Below are positions 1-6,024 of a DNA stretch of 23,378 nucleotides, piece after piece; within the stretch, counting starts at the first letter, position 1, and every line of letters begins with the position of its first letter. The stretch comes from DUEL01 sp964580565 (GTDB lineage Bacteria > Chloroflexota > Anaerolineae > B4-G1 > DUEL01). Below the pieces are notes generated by a model. The model worked only from the letters and a program-made list of their open reading frames with translations. It was not told where the DNA came from and searched no databases. The translations under genes were made by a program, and so were the position numbers. The DNA lies in contig CAZOLN010000029.1 of assembly GCA_964580565.1 (NCBI GenBank), forward strand, positions 1 through 23,378. Direction: 5' to 3'.

Positions 1-30
1 GCGATTCATCGCGTCCGGCGATTCATCGCG
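1..30. repeat. Tandem short palindrome GCGATGAATCGC within rnpB
   Basis: GCGATTCATCGCG occurs twice, separated by four bases (TCCG). Each copy is self-complementary and would fold as a GCGA stem with a UGAA loop in the rnpB transcript. It lies after the 3' strand of P2, where helix P19 is expected. The window begins inside the array, so copy number is unknown. I noticed no further copy elsewhere in the window. Confidence 0.6.
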
Positions 31-414
31 CCCGCCGGGGTGGCGGTCATCTATCTGGGACGGCGGTTGCCCGCCGCCTCAAGCGGCCTACCCGGGGCTC
101 GGACGGGACGGGCCGCCCCGTGGGGACGGGTGCGTACGCACCCGTCCCCGTCGCCCCTGCTTGGCCTTGCTCCCGGTGGGGGTTGCCTGGCCGCCCGGGT
201 CACCCCGGGCGCCGGTGGTCTCTTACACCACCTTTTCACCCTTGCCCGCAGCACCGGCGACCTCTCGGCCGCCGGTGCCCGTTGGCGGTCTGTTTCTGTG
301 GCCCTGTCCGCGGGTTACCCCGCCTGGGTGTTACCCAGCACCGCGCCCTGTGGAGCCCGGACTTTCCTCACCCCGCCCTAAGACGGGGCGCGACCGCCCG
401 GCCGGCCTGGGTGC
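1..414 (-). ncRNA. rnpB: RNase P RNA, type A, 3' end beyond the window
   Basis: This is the catalytic RNA of RNase P, which matures tRNA 5' ends. Read on the minus strand it has the hallmark 5' core GAGGAAAGTCCGGGCTCC (at 369-352), the AAAAGGTGGTGTAAGAG helix region near 220-238, the ACCGGGAGCAAGGCC core near 162-180, and AGATAGATGACCGCC near 43-57. The P2 helix can form between GGCGGTC near 392-398 and GACCGCC near 43-49. The expected ACAGAACCCGG motif that follows P2 is not reached before the window edge, so the 3' end is missing. The segment after P2, where many bacteria have helix P19, holds two copies of a short palindrome (see repeat at 1-30). The 5' end is placed 7-8 nt after a strong -10 box; it could be off by a few bases. 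Confidence 0.95.
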
Positions 415-421
415 CACCTCC

Positions 422-449
422 ATCATAACACACCACCAGGGCCTGTCAA
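422..449 (-). promoter_or_regulatory. Sigma-70-type promoter of rnpB
   Basis: On the minus strand there is a perfect -35 TTGACA (449-444), a 16-nt spacer and -10 TATGAT (427-422). Transcription would start at about 414-415, which fits the 5' end of RNase P RNA. It is one of the two best promoter matches in the window. Confidence 0.85.
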
Positions 450-498
450 GGGGCCTTGCCCGAGCTTCGGACAGGAGTTCGGACACCCATTGTTTTTT

Positions 499-575
499 TC
501 ACCACAGAGGCACAGAGGACACGGAGTCTCTTTCACTATTCAAGCACTTCTCTGTGCCCTCTGTGCCTCTGTGGT
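499..575. repeat. R1 palindromic repeat, copy a
   Basis: The left arm CACCACAGAGGCACAGAG and the right arm CTCTGTGCCTCTGTGG are near-complementary around an AT-richer loop of about 30 nt. It lies between the rnpB promoter and the stop codon of the Pro/Thr-linker protein gene. The transcript would form a strong hairpin, so it could act as a terminator, but other copies sit in 5' leaders. Confidence 0.85.
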
Positions 576-609
576 TTTTCCGTCGGGAAGTTGTGTCCGA
601 ACCTCAGGT

Positions 610-1476
610 CTACTCACGCGGTACGTAGTATCGAATCCGAAAAGCGGCCTCGGCCTGGAGTTCATCCTCGATGTACAGGGAGACGGTGTAGTCCCCACCC
701 CGCAGGACCGTTCCCTCTGGGTTGAAGTACGCCACCCAATAGGTGCCCGCCTGACCGTCCCGCTCCTCGTCCCAGAAGTGGCTCTCCCGCGCCACCTCCT
801 CCCCGTTCCGGGTCCACACCACCGACCACTCCAACCCATCCCGCATCCCCACGTAGTCGAACACGGCGTAGACCACCTTGGTGTTCCAGTCGAAGGTGTC
901 CCCCACCAGGAAGGGCTCGCCCGACCCCAGCACGCCCAAAGCCACGGTCAGGTCGCTGAAGGCGGCTGGGACCGGCGTGGGCGTGGGAGGAGGCGTGGGC
1001 GTGGGGGTGGGCGAGGAAGTCGGAGAAGGCGTGGGGGAAGGGCGCGGCGTAGGGGTAGGAGGAAGAGGTGTGGCGGTCGGCCCCACGGCGATGGCCCCCG
1101 CCGAAAAGCCCGCCACCGCCACCAAGCCCGCCAGCACGACCAGCGCCGCCGCCCCTGCCAGACCCCAGACCCAGGCCGGAACTGCCGCGGTGCCGGCCGG
1201 CGGGGGAGGCGGCTCAGGCCACCGCTCCCGGTCCGGCGGCAGCAGGTCGACCTCCGGAATCTCCTGGCCCGCCTCGCCCAGCAACGCGGCCAGGAACCGC
1301 ATATACGCCCGCAGTTGACCCCGCTCCGCCGGGTCGACGACCATCGCGCCCGCCTTGCGCGCGTCGCTCAGGAAAAGGCGGATCGACTCGAGGAGGTCTT
1401 CGTCGCTCTTGCCCGCTTCGCTCCGGGCAACCAGGTCCCGATAACGGCGCTGGAGGGTCTCGAACACTTCGCTCAT
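610..1476 (-). CDS. Single-span membrane protein with Pro/Thr-rich linker
   Basis: The product is 288 aa and is not a family I can name. Residues 1-75 are a charged, helical, presumably cytoplasmic part. Residues about 101-131 form one hydrophobic transmembrane segment. Residues 133-171 are almost entirely Pro and Thr with some Ser, the flexible wall-spanning linker common in Chloroflexota surface proteins. Residues 172-288 look like a compact beta-rich outer domain ending in charged residues. No signal cleavage or lipobox is seen, so I infer a membrane anchor with the linker and C-terminus outside. The ATG overlaps the upstream stop by 4 nt (ATGA), making it the last gene of a three-gene operon. 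It may display a sensor or binding domain; the function is unknown. Confidence 0.85.
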   Translation of the reverse strand: MSEVFETLQRRYRDLVARSEAGKSDEDLLESIRLFLSDARKAGAMVVDPAERGQLRAYMRFLAALLGEAGQEIPEVDLLPPDRERWPEPPPPPAGTAAVPAWVWGLAGAAALVVLAGLVAVAGFSAGAIAVGPTATPLPPTPTPRPSPTPSPTSSPTPTPTPPPTPTPVPAAFSDLTVALGVLGSGEPFLVGDTFDWNTKVVYAVFDYVGMRDGLEWSVVWTRNGEEVARESHFWDEERDGQAGTYWVAYFNPEGTVLRGGDYTVSLYIEDELQAEAAFRIRYYVPRE

Positions 1477-1880
1477 CGGGGATCTCCTTCGTCCGGTGGC
1501 TCGCCCAACCTTTCCACCACCCTGCTCAGGTCCCGCCCCACCCAGAGCAGGAGGGCCTCGCAGACTTGATCCAGGGCATCGATCGCTTCGACAAGGGCCG
1601 TATGGCTGTACATCTCATCCAGAAGATGCCCCTCAACCTCTTGGCGCAGGAGGTGCAGACGAACGGCGTAGGGGAGGTCGGACGGAAGGACCTCCAAGAG
1701 AAGGTCAAACCGGTCCTGACAGGGCCGCCAGAGGGCAAGAAGATGCCGTCTGCCCTCCGCTCCCCCTCCGTCGATCCGAAGCGCAGCGCGGAAGGGGGCC
1801 AGCGCGGCGCGCAGCAGGGTCAAACGACGAAGCCGCAACGCAATCGCCCGCAGATGGGCCGCGATCGTCGGCTCGCTCAT
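1473..1880 (-). CDS. Hypothetical helical protein, middle gene of operon
   Basis: The product is 135 aa and I do not recognise it. It is rich in Leu, Arg and Ala with regularly spaced leucines, predicting a soluble all-helical fold. The end is acidic and proline-containing. No signal peptide, membrane span or metal motif is seen. Both ends overlap neighbours by 4 nt (1877-1880 with the TPR gene, 1473-1476 with the membrane protein), so the three products are probably made together. The membrane protein's N-terminus is also helical and charged, so a cytoplasmic complex of the three is possible; this is inference only. Confidence 0.8.
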   Translation of the reverse strand: MSEPTIAAHLRAIALRLRRLTLLRAALAPFRAALRIDGGGAEGRRHLLALWRPCQDRFDLLLEVLPSDLPYAVRLHLLRQEVEGHLLDEMYSHTALVEAIDALDQVCEALLLWVGRDLSRVVERLGEPPDEGDPR

Positions 1881-2320
1881 CGGCCTCCCTCCCCCTCAGG
1901 AACGACCATCCCCCGCAGGTTCTCAGCCTGGCGTCGGCTGATCTCCCGCCACATCGGATCCTCCCCCACCTCCAGATACCGCTCGAAGTCGGCCAGCGCG
2001 CCCTCGACGTCGCCCATCACCTGCCGGGCAAGAGCGCGGTTGAACCAGGCCTCCACCCGTCCCGGCTCCAGTTCGATCACGCGAGTGAGGTCCCGCACCG
2101 CCCCCTCCCCGTCGGCCAGTTCCCGCCACAGCAGAAGCCCCCGGTCGTAGATAGCCTGCACGAATCCGGGGTCCAGCCGGATCGCCCGCGTGAAATCGGC
2201 GACCGCCCGGTGATACTCCCGGGGATCGGCCCAGCGATGCCCCCAGTGCCGGTGTGCCGCCCCGCGAGCGTGGTAGAAGCGAGCCAGTAGACGATAGAAC
2301 CAACGGGACCCACTCTCCAC
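1877..2320 (-). CDS. TPR-repeat protein, possible leaderless mRNA
   Basis: The product is 147 aa with at least two tetratricopeptide units. They are visible as AVADFTRAIRLDPGFVQAIY, then a unit around VRDLTRVIELEPGRVEAWFNRAL, and a third weaker one around GDVEGALADFERYLE. TPR units mediate protein contacts. I chose the GTG at 2320. A TATAAT box ends 7 nt before it, so transcription would begin at or next to this codon. The only longer in-frame start, a TTG at 2338, lies upstream of that -10 box and has no ribosome binding site. The gene heads an operon with 4-nt overlaps to the next gene. It could be an adaptor for the Pro/Thr-linker membrane protein; that is inference. Confidence 0.78.
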   Translation of the reverse strand: MESGSRWFYRLLARFYHARGAAHRHWGHRWADPREYHRAVADFTRAIRLDPGFVQAIYDRGLLLWRELADGEGAVRDLTRVIELEPGRVEAWFNRALARQVMGDVEGALADFERYLEVGEDPMWREISRRQAENLRGMVVPEGEGGR

Positions 2321-2327
2321 AGGTATG

Positions 2328-2355
2328 ATTATAGCCAAGGTGATGGGGAGGACAA
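2328..2355 (-). promoter_or_regulatory. Promoter of TPR operon
   Basis: The -10 is a perfect TATAAT (2333-2328). A weak -35 TTGTCC (2355-2350) lies 16 nt upstream. The predicted start falls at 2320-2321, on the GTG start codon, suggesting a leaderless transcript. Confidence 0.6.
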
Positions 2356-2361
2356 ACGCGA

Positions 2362-2390
2362 TTGCCTGGTGGACCGGGCCGTGGTATGAT
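2362..2390 (+). promoter_or_regulatory. Promoter of deoxyribosyltransferase-like gene
   Basis: TTGCCT (2362-2367), a 17-nt spacer and TATGAT (2385-2390) face the gene at 2551. The leader would be about 150 nt and contain an R1 palindrome. The promoter lies back to back with the TPR operon promoter. Confidence 0.6.
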
Positions 2391-2416
2391 CGGGACCATC
2401 CTTCAAAGACAGGGGT

Positions 2417-2524
2417 TACGCAGTTGGGGGATAGAGCACCACAGAGACACAGAGGACACGGAGTTTCTCCAAGTTTTCCAGAGATTTCTCTGTGCTCTCC
2501 GTGCCTCTGTGGTGAAACTGCGTA
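2417..2524. repeat. R1 palindromic repeat, copy b, with extended outer arms
   Basis: The R1 core spans 2437-2514 (CACCACAGAGACACAGAG to CTCCGTGCCTCTGTGGTG). An extra pair of perfect 9-bp arms, TACGCAGTT at 2417-2425 and AACTGCGTA at 2516-2524, encloses it. It lies wholly in the 5' leader of the downstream gene. Confidence 0.8.
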
Positions 2525-2550
2525 GGTCCTGTCGAAGAGAGGGGAGCATC

Positions 2551-2967
2551 ATGCGCGTGTTCATCGCCGGGGTGATGCAGGGAACGCGGCCCGGAGCAGG
2601 CATCGTCCCTCAGACGTACCGAGAGGAGATCACCCAGATCCTGCGCCAGTTCGACCCGGGAGTGGAGATCTGGGACCCCAACCGGATCCATCCGAACGGG
2701 GTGAACTACGACCGGGAACGAGCGAAGCGGACGCTGCTGGAGATGGCGGAACTGGCGGCGGCGGCAGACTGCCTGGTGGCCTACGTGCCGGAGGCGAGTA
2801 TGGGGACGGCCATCGAGATGTGGCAGGCGTACCGGGCCGGCATCCCCGTCTACACCATCTCGCCGCTGACGGAGAACTGGGTGATCCTCACCCTCTCCAC
2901 GGAGATCTTCCCGGACATCCCCGCCTTCGCCGACTTCGTGGCCTCGGGAGGGCTGGCGAGGTCCTAA
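2551..2967 (+). CDS. Nucleoside 2-deoxyribosyltransferase-like protein
   Basis: The product is 138 aa, a usual size for the small NDT fold. The N-terminal beta strand MRVFIAGVMQ is followed by a helix and WDPNR. The segment ADCLVAYVPEASMGTAIEMW (residues 72-91) then carries the family's acidic site, with Glu89 as the likely nucleophile of the GT-x-x-E motif, and IPVYTI is the next strand. NDT-fold enzymes transfer or hydrolyse N-glycosidic bonds of nucleosides or nucleotides in the cytoplasm. The exact substrate cannot be read, and many relatives are annotated only by fold. GAGAGGGGAG upstream is a good ribosome binding site. Its TAA stop overlaps the stop of the converging CoA-transferase gene. 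Confidence 0.8.
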   Translation: MRVFIAGVMQGTRPGAGIVPQTYREEITQILRQFDPGVEIWDPNRIHPNGVNYDRERAKRTLLEMAELAAAADCLVAYVPEASMGTAIEMWQAYRAGIPVYTISPLTENWVILTLSTEIFPDIPAFADFVASGGLARS

Positions 2968-4112
2968 ACGACCCCCCGATCCCGCAGCCCGACCACCGTC
3001 GCCTCGTCGTACCCCAGTTCGGCCAGGATCGCGTCGGTGTGCTGGCCCAGGGCCGGGGCAGGGGCGGGCGGTCGGATCGACCAGCCGGAGGAGCGGAGCG
3101 GGGGGAGCAGGCCAGCCCGGCCGACCATGCCCAACGCCCGGACCGGCGCCGACTCCAGCGCCTCGGCGACGGTGTAGACCGGCTCGCAGCAGGTGTCCAC
3201 GCCGGCGAAGATCTCCGCCCACTCCTCCCGGGTGCGGGCGCGGAACAGATCGCGCAACGCCTCGAAGGCCGGATTGCCGGGGACGGCAGGGGCGAACTGC
3301 TCGCCCAGCAGGTCCTCCCGCCCCACCGCGCGACAGAAGCCGGTCCAGAACTCCGGCTCCAGCGCGGCCAGGGTGACGTACCCTCCGTCGGCGGTCTCGT
3401 AGACGTTGTAGCAGACGACGCCGCCGGTGAGGTCGCTGCCCCCTCTGGTCATCGGCTGGCCCCCGGCCTGGCGGGCCACGGCGAAGGGAAGGGAGGCCAG
3501 CGCGGCCCCCAGCAGCGAACCCTCGATCCGTTGCCCCCTCCCCGTCCGCTCCCGCGCCGCCAGCGCCAGCAGGATACCGATCACGGCCCAGAGCGCGCCC
3601 GCGATGTCGGCGATGGGCGTGCCGGGGATGACCGGAGGGCCATCGCGAGGGCCGGTCAGGTCCAGCAGCCCCGCCAGGCCGATGTAGTTCAGGTCGTGCC
3701 CGGGCCGGCTGCGGTAGGGTCCCTCGGAGCCGTAGCCGGTGAGGGCGCAGTAGATCAGGCGGGGGTTGACCTGAGCCAATCGTTCGTAGCCCAGGCCCAG
3801 CCGCTCCATCGTGCCGGGGCGGAAGCCCTCCAGAAGGACGTCGGCTGTCTCGACCAGCCGCAGGAAGATGGCGCGGCCCTCGTCGGCCTTGAGGTTCAGG
3901 GTGAGGCTCTTCTTCCCCCGGTTGAGGGCGCGGAAGAGGAGGCTCTCCCCATCCTCCAGGGGGGGCACGTACCGAAGCCAATCGCCCTCACCGGGCCGCT
4001 CGATCTTGATGACCTCCGCCCCGAAGTCGGCGAGGATGCGGGAGGCGTAAGGGCCGGGGAGGAGACGGGAGAGGTCGAGGACGCGGAGGGAGTGTAGGGG
4101 GTGGGAATCCAT
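2964..4112 (-). CDS. CaiB/BaiF family CoA-transferase or 2-methylacyl-CoA racemase
   Basis: The product is 382 aa, of family length. The N-terminus LRVLDLSRLLPGPYASRILA is a classic family III CoA-transferase start. GHDLNYIGLAG holds His139, and PIADIAGAL holds Asp169. The 30-residue spacing equals that of the catalytic His/Asp pair of 2-methylacyl-CoA racemase (His126 and Asp156 in the Mycobacterium tuberculosis enzyme). A racemase is therefore favoured over formyl-CoA transferase, though substrate remains open. The ATG at 4112 has AAAGGAG upstream; longer in-frame extensions run through repeat and the upstream gene and are rejected. It is the last gene of a long minus-strand block. Its TAG (2966-2964) overlaps the facing gene's TAA, leaving no room for a terminator between them. 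Confidence 0.9.
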   Translation of the reverse strand: MDSHPLHSLRVLDLSRLLPGPYASRILADFGAEVIKIERPGEGDWLRYVPPLEDGESLLFRALNRGKKSLTLNLKADEGRAIFLRLVETADVLLEGFRPGTMERLGLGYERLAQVNPRLIYCALTGYGSEGPYRSRPGHDLNYIGLAGLLDLTGPRDGPPVIPGTPIADIAGALWAVIGILLALAARERTGRGQRIEGSLLGAALASLPFAVARQAGGQPMTRGGSDLTGGVVCYNVYETADGGYVTLAALEPEFWTGFCRAVGREDLLGEQFAPAVPGNPAFEALRDLFRARTREEWAEIFAGVDTCCEPVYTVAEALESAPVRALGMVGRAGLLPPLRSSGWSIRPPAPAPALGQHTDAILAELGYDEATVVGLRDRGVV

Positions 4113-4126
4113 AGCAGTGCTCCTTT

Positions 4127-4149
4127 CTGCAGGATGCAAGATGCAGGGG
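4127..4149. repeat. R2 heptamer repeat, short copy
   Basis: On the plus strand the sequence reads as GCAGGAT-GCAAGAT-GCAGGGG heptamers. It fills most of the 37-nt spacer between the receiver-like gene and the CoA-transferase gene, so the purine-rich strand is antisense here. Confidence 0.7.
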
Positions 4150-4524
4150 TCAGGGAGGGGGGTGGAGGCGGCGGACGGTGTCGACGACGCGGGCCAGGCG
4201 GAGGGGGCGGGAGAGCCAGGCGGCCACCCGGTCGCGCAGGGGGGCGAAGGAGGGAGCCTCGTAAGCCCCCACCAAAAGCACGACGGGCGTGTCGCCCAGC
4301 ATCTCAAGCAACCGGTGCACCTGGTCGGATCGGGCCCCCGCGTCGCCGGTCACGTCCAGCACCACCAGCGCGGGCGTCAGCCGCCTGCTCGCCAGGGCGA
4401 CCAGGGCCCACCGGACCCCCGGCAGGGCCACGACGTCGTAACCCGCCTCCTCCAACTCCGCCAGCAGCAGCGCCCGCGTGCGCCAGTCGGCGGCGACCAG
4501 AAGGAGCTTCCCCTCGTTACCCAC
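4150..4524 (-). CDS. Degenerate receiver (REC-like) domain protein
   Basis: The product is 124 aa, the size of one receiver domain. It follows the alternating beta-alpha pattern: KLLLVAADWRTRALLLAELE, then ALVVLDVTGD with Asp57 in the phospho-acceptor place. The usual acidic pair near residues 11-13 is reduced to one Asp (AAD). The Thr/Ser switch position is not obvious (VVLLVGAYE), and the conserved Lys of the K-P motif is Arg106 (SRP). It is therefore likely a pseudo-receiver that signals without normal phosphotransfer, or a protein-contact module. There is no output domain. The GTG start overlaps the end of the NUDIX gene by 8 nt, so translation is probably coupled. No kinase partner is adjacent. 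Confidence 0.75.
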   Translation of the reverse strand: MGNEGKLLLVAADWRTRALLLAELEEAGYDVVALPGVRWALVALASRRLTPALVVLDVTGDAGARSDQVHRLLEMLGDTPVVLLVGAYEAPSFAPLRDRVAAWLSRPLRLARVVDTVRRLHPPP

Positions 4525-5020
4525 CTCTCACGCTGCCCACCACCCCGTCGAGCAACTCCACGGAGGCGGTAGCGACGTGCTCGTTGTCCTCGTCGAAGAC
4601 GAAGACCGCCCGCACCCGCCTCCCGGACAGAACGTGGGGGAGCCAGTAGGCGCTGTCGTCCCACATCCGGTCGAAGGGGATCGCCTCCACCCGAAACCAG
4701 GCCGGCTCCATCTCGTCGCTCTCCCGCGGTTCGCCCTGCCATCGGGGGACGAGGAAGGCGTGAACCAGGTGATCCCAATCGGGCCGATACGGGAACAGGA
4801 AGGTCAGGTGGGCCATCGGGATCAGGTCGGCCTCGCTCGCCTGCACCCCCGTCTCCTCCCACAGTTCCCGGACGGCGGCGCGGACGACCGGCTCCCCCGG
4901 CTCTATCTTGCCACCGACCCCCACGTACCGCCCCGCGCCGAAGCCGGCCTTCTTGAGGCCCAGCAACACCTCCCGGATCGGCTCCCCGCGCACCAGATAG
5001 CACAACGTCGCTTCCAGCAC
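4517..5020 (-). CDS. NUDIX hydrolase, MTH1-like (8-oxo-dGTP diphosphatase family)
   Basis: The product is 167 aa. A complete Nudix box runs from Gly37 to Val59 (G-x5-E-x7-REL-x-EE-x-GV, with Glu43, Arg51, Glu52, Glu55 and Glu56). The later segment PFDRMWDDSAYWLP resembles the WDD-x-YW purine-recognition region of MTH1/NUDT1. The likely role is cleaning oxidised purine nucleoside triphosphates from the pool; a broader nucleotide pyrophosphatase role cannot be excluded. The start is a GTG at 5020 with GGGGGAGC just upstream, a purine-rich run formed by the end of the R2 array. It overlaps the receiver-like gene by 8 nt. Confidence 0.88.
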   Translation of the reverse strand: MLEATLCYLVRGEPIREVLLGLKKAGFGAGRYVGVGGKIEPGEPVVRAAVRELWEETGVQASEADLIPMAHLTFLFPYRPDWDHLVHAFLVPRWQGEPRESDEMEPAWFRVEAIPFDRMWDDSAYWLPHVLSGRRVRAVFVFDEDNEHVATASVELLDGVVGSVRGG

Positions 5021-5107
5021 TGCTCCCCCGATTCCCCGCTTCCTGGCTTCCCCGCTTCCCCGCTTCCTCGCTTCCTGCTTCCTGCCTCCTGCCTCCTGCT
5101 TCCTGCT
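5021..5107. repeat. R2 heptamer repeat array (AGGAAGC/AGGAGGC units)
   Basis: On the minus (transcribed) strand the spacer is built of 7-8 nt units such as GCAGGAA, GCAGGAG, GCGAGGAA and GCGGGGAA. It fills the whole gap between the SDH protease stop and the NUDIX start. Each unit resembles a Shine-Dalgarno sequence, and the last one serves the NUDIX start codon. Confidence 0.75.
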
Positions 5108-5950
5108 CTACCGATTCGACGTCCGCCGCTCCTCCTCCCGCGACCGGTACGGGATCGGGATGTACTCCACCGACGGCCGTCGCTGGGCGGTCTGCGGGTA
5201 GAGGCTCATCAGGTTGTACACCTCCTGGGGCATCTCGGTGCTGACCGGCAACCCCAGTTCCTGGGCCTCCTGCACCGTGATCGGATAGTCGTGGGTCCAG
5301 GTTCCGGTGGCCAGTTTCTCCGCCAGGCCCTCCGCCTGCTCCGGCTCCATCCGTTCGCTCACGATCTGGACGACGGTCTGCTTCACCTGTCGGATCGCCT
5401 TCTCCGCCACGTCGGCCAGGATGAGCGTCTGGTCGTCGATCTCGTTGACGTCCTTCTGGGCCACGACCTTGAGGATGGAGGCCGCCGGATACTGGCCCAA
5501 CTGGGGGTCCACCGGCCCCAGCACCGCGTTCTCGTCCATCACGATCTGGTCGGCCGCCAGCGCGATCAGGGTGCCGCCGGACATCGCGTAGTGGGGGACG
5601 AAGACGGTGACGGGGGCCTTGTGGCGGCAGAGGGCGTAGGCGATCTGCTCCGCGGCCAGGACCAACCCACCCGGCGTGTGGAGGATGATGTCGATGGGAA
5701 CCTCGGGATCGGTCAACTTGATGGCCCGCAGGACCTCCTCCGAGTCGTCGATGTCGATGTAGCGGGCGAGGGGGAAACCCAGAAACCGGAGCGTCTCCTG
5801 ACGGTGGATGAGGGCGATGACCCGGCTCCCCCGTTTCTGCTCTAGCCTGCGGAGTATCCGCACCCTCGCCGCCTCCAACATCTTCTGCCGGATCACGGGC
5901 TGAAGCGACGCGATCATAAAGAAGAACCAGAACAGATCGAAGATGGACAT
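5108..5950 (-). CDS. SDH/ClpP-fold membrane-anchored serine protease
   Basis: The product is 280 aa. Residues 3-20 (IFDLFWFFFMIASLQPV) form one N-terminal membrane anchor. A crotonase/ClpP-like domain follows: IDIILHTPGGLVLAA (86-100) gives the oxyanion-type HTPGG motif. VFVPHYAMSGGTLIALAAD (116-134) has Ser124 as likely nucleophile, and the segment DENAVLGPVDPQLG is typical of the serine-dehydrogenase-proteinase (SDH, DUF114) group. Related proteins are SppA/NfeD-like membrane proteases, perhaps acting in membrane-protein quality control. I chose the ATG at 5950 because GGAGGGAGAG stands just before it. The open frame extends another 29 codons upstream, but these are encoded by the R2 heptamer array. 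It follows the rhomboid protease gene. Confidence 0.88.
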   Translation of the reverse strand: MSIFDLFWFFFMIASLQPVIRQKMLEAARVRILRRLEQKRGSRVIALIHRQETLRFLGFPLARYIDIDDSEEVLRAIKLTDPEVPIDIILHTPGGLVLAAEQIAYALCRHKAPVTVFVPHYAMSGGTLIALAADQIVMDENAVLGPVDPQLGQYPAASILKVVAQKDVNEIDDQTLILADVAEKAIRQVKQTVVQIVSERMEPEQAEGLAEKLATGTWTHDYPITVQEAQELGLPVSTEMPQEVYNLMSLYPQTAQRRPSVEYIPIPYRSREEERRTSNR

Positions 5951-5956
5951 CTCTCC

Positions 5957-6024
5957 CTCCTTGCTCCCTTGCTCCTCTGCTCCCCTGCGACCTGCGACCT
6001 GCGACCTGCTCCCCTGCTCCTTGC
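5957..6024. repeat. R2 heptamer repeat array with GCGACCT triplication
   Basis: The spacer between the rhomboid stop and the SDH protease start consists of units that read GCAAGGA, GCAGGGGA, GCAGGTC (three perfect tandem copies near 5988-6008) and GCAGAGGA on the minus strand. The end nearest the protease start merges with its ribosome binding site. Confidence 0.75.

Noticed and set aside
2820..4097. Long plus-strand open frame of about 425 codons
   Set aside because: It is the antisense shadow of the CaiB/BaiF gene in GC-rich DNA. It has no family motifs and no ribosome binding site, whereas the minus strand shows a full conserved enzyme.
5021..5107. CRISPR-like regular repeats
   Set aside because: The units are 7-8 nt without spacers, so this is a tandem array and not a CRISPR.
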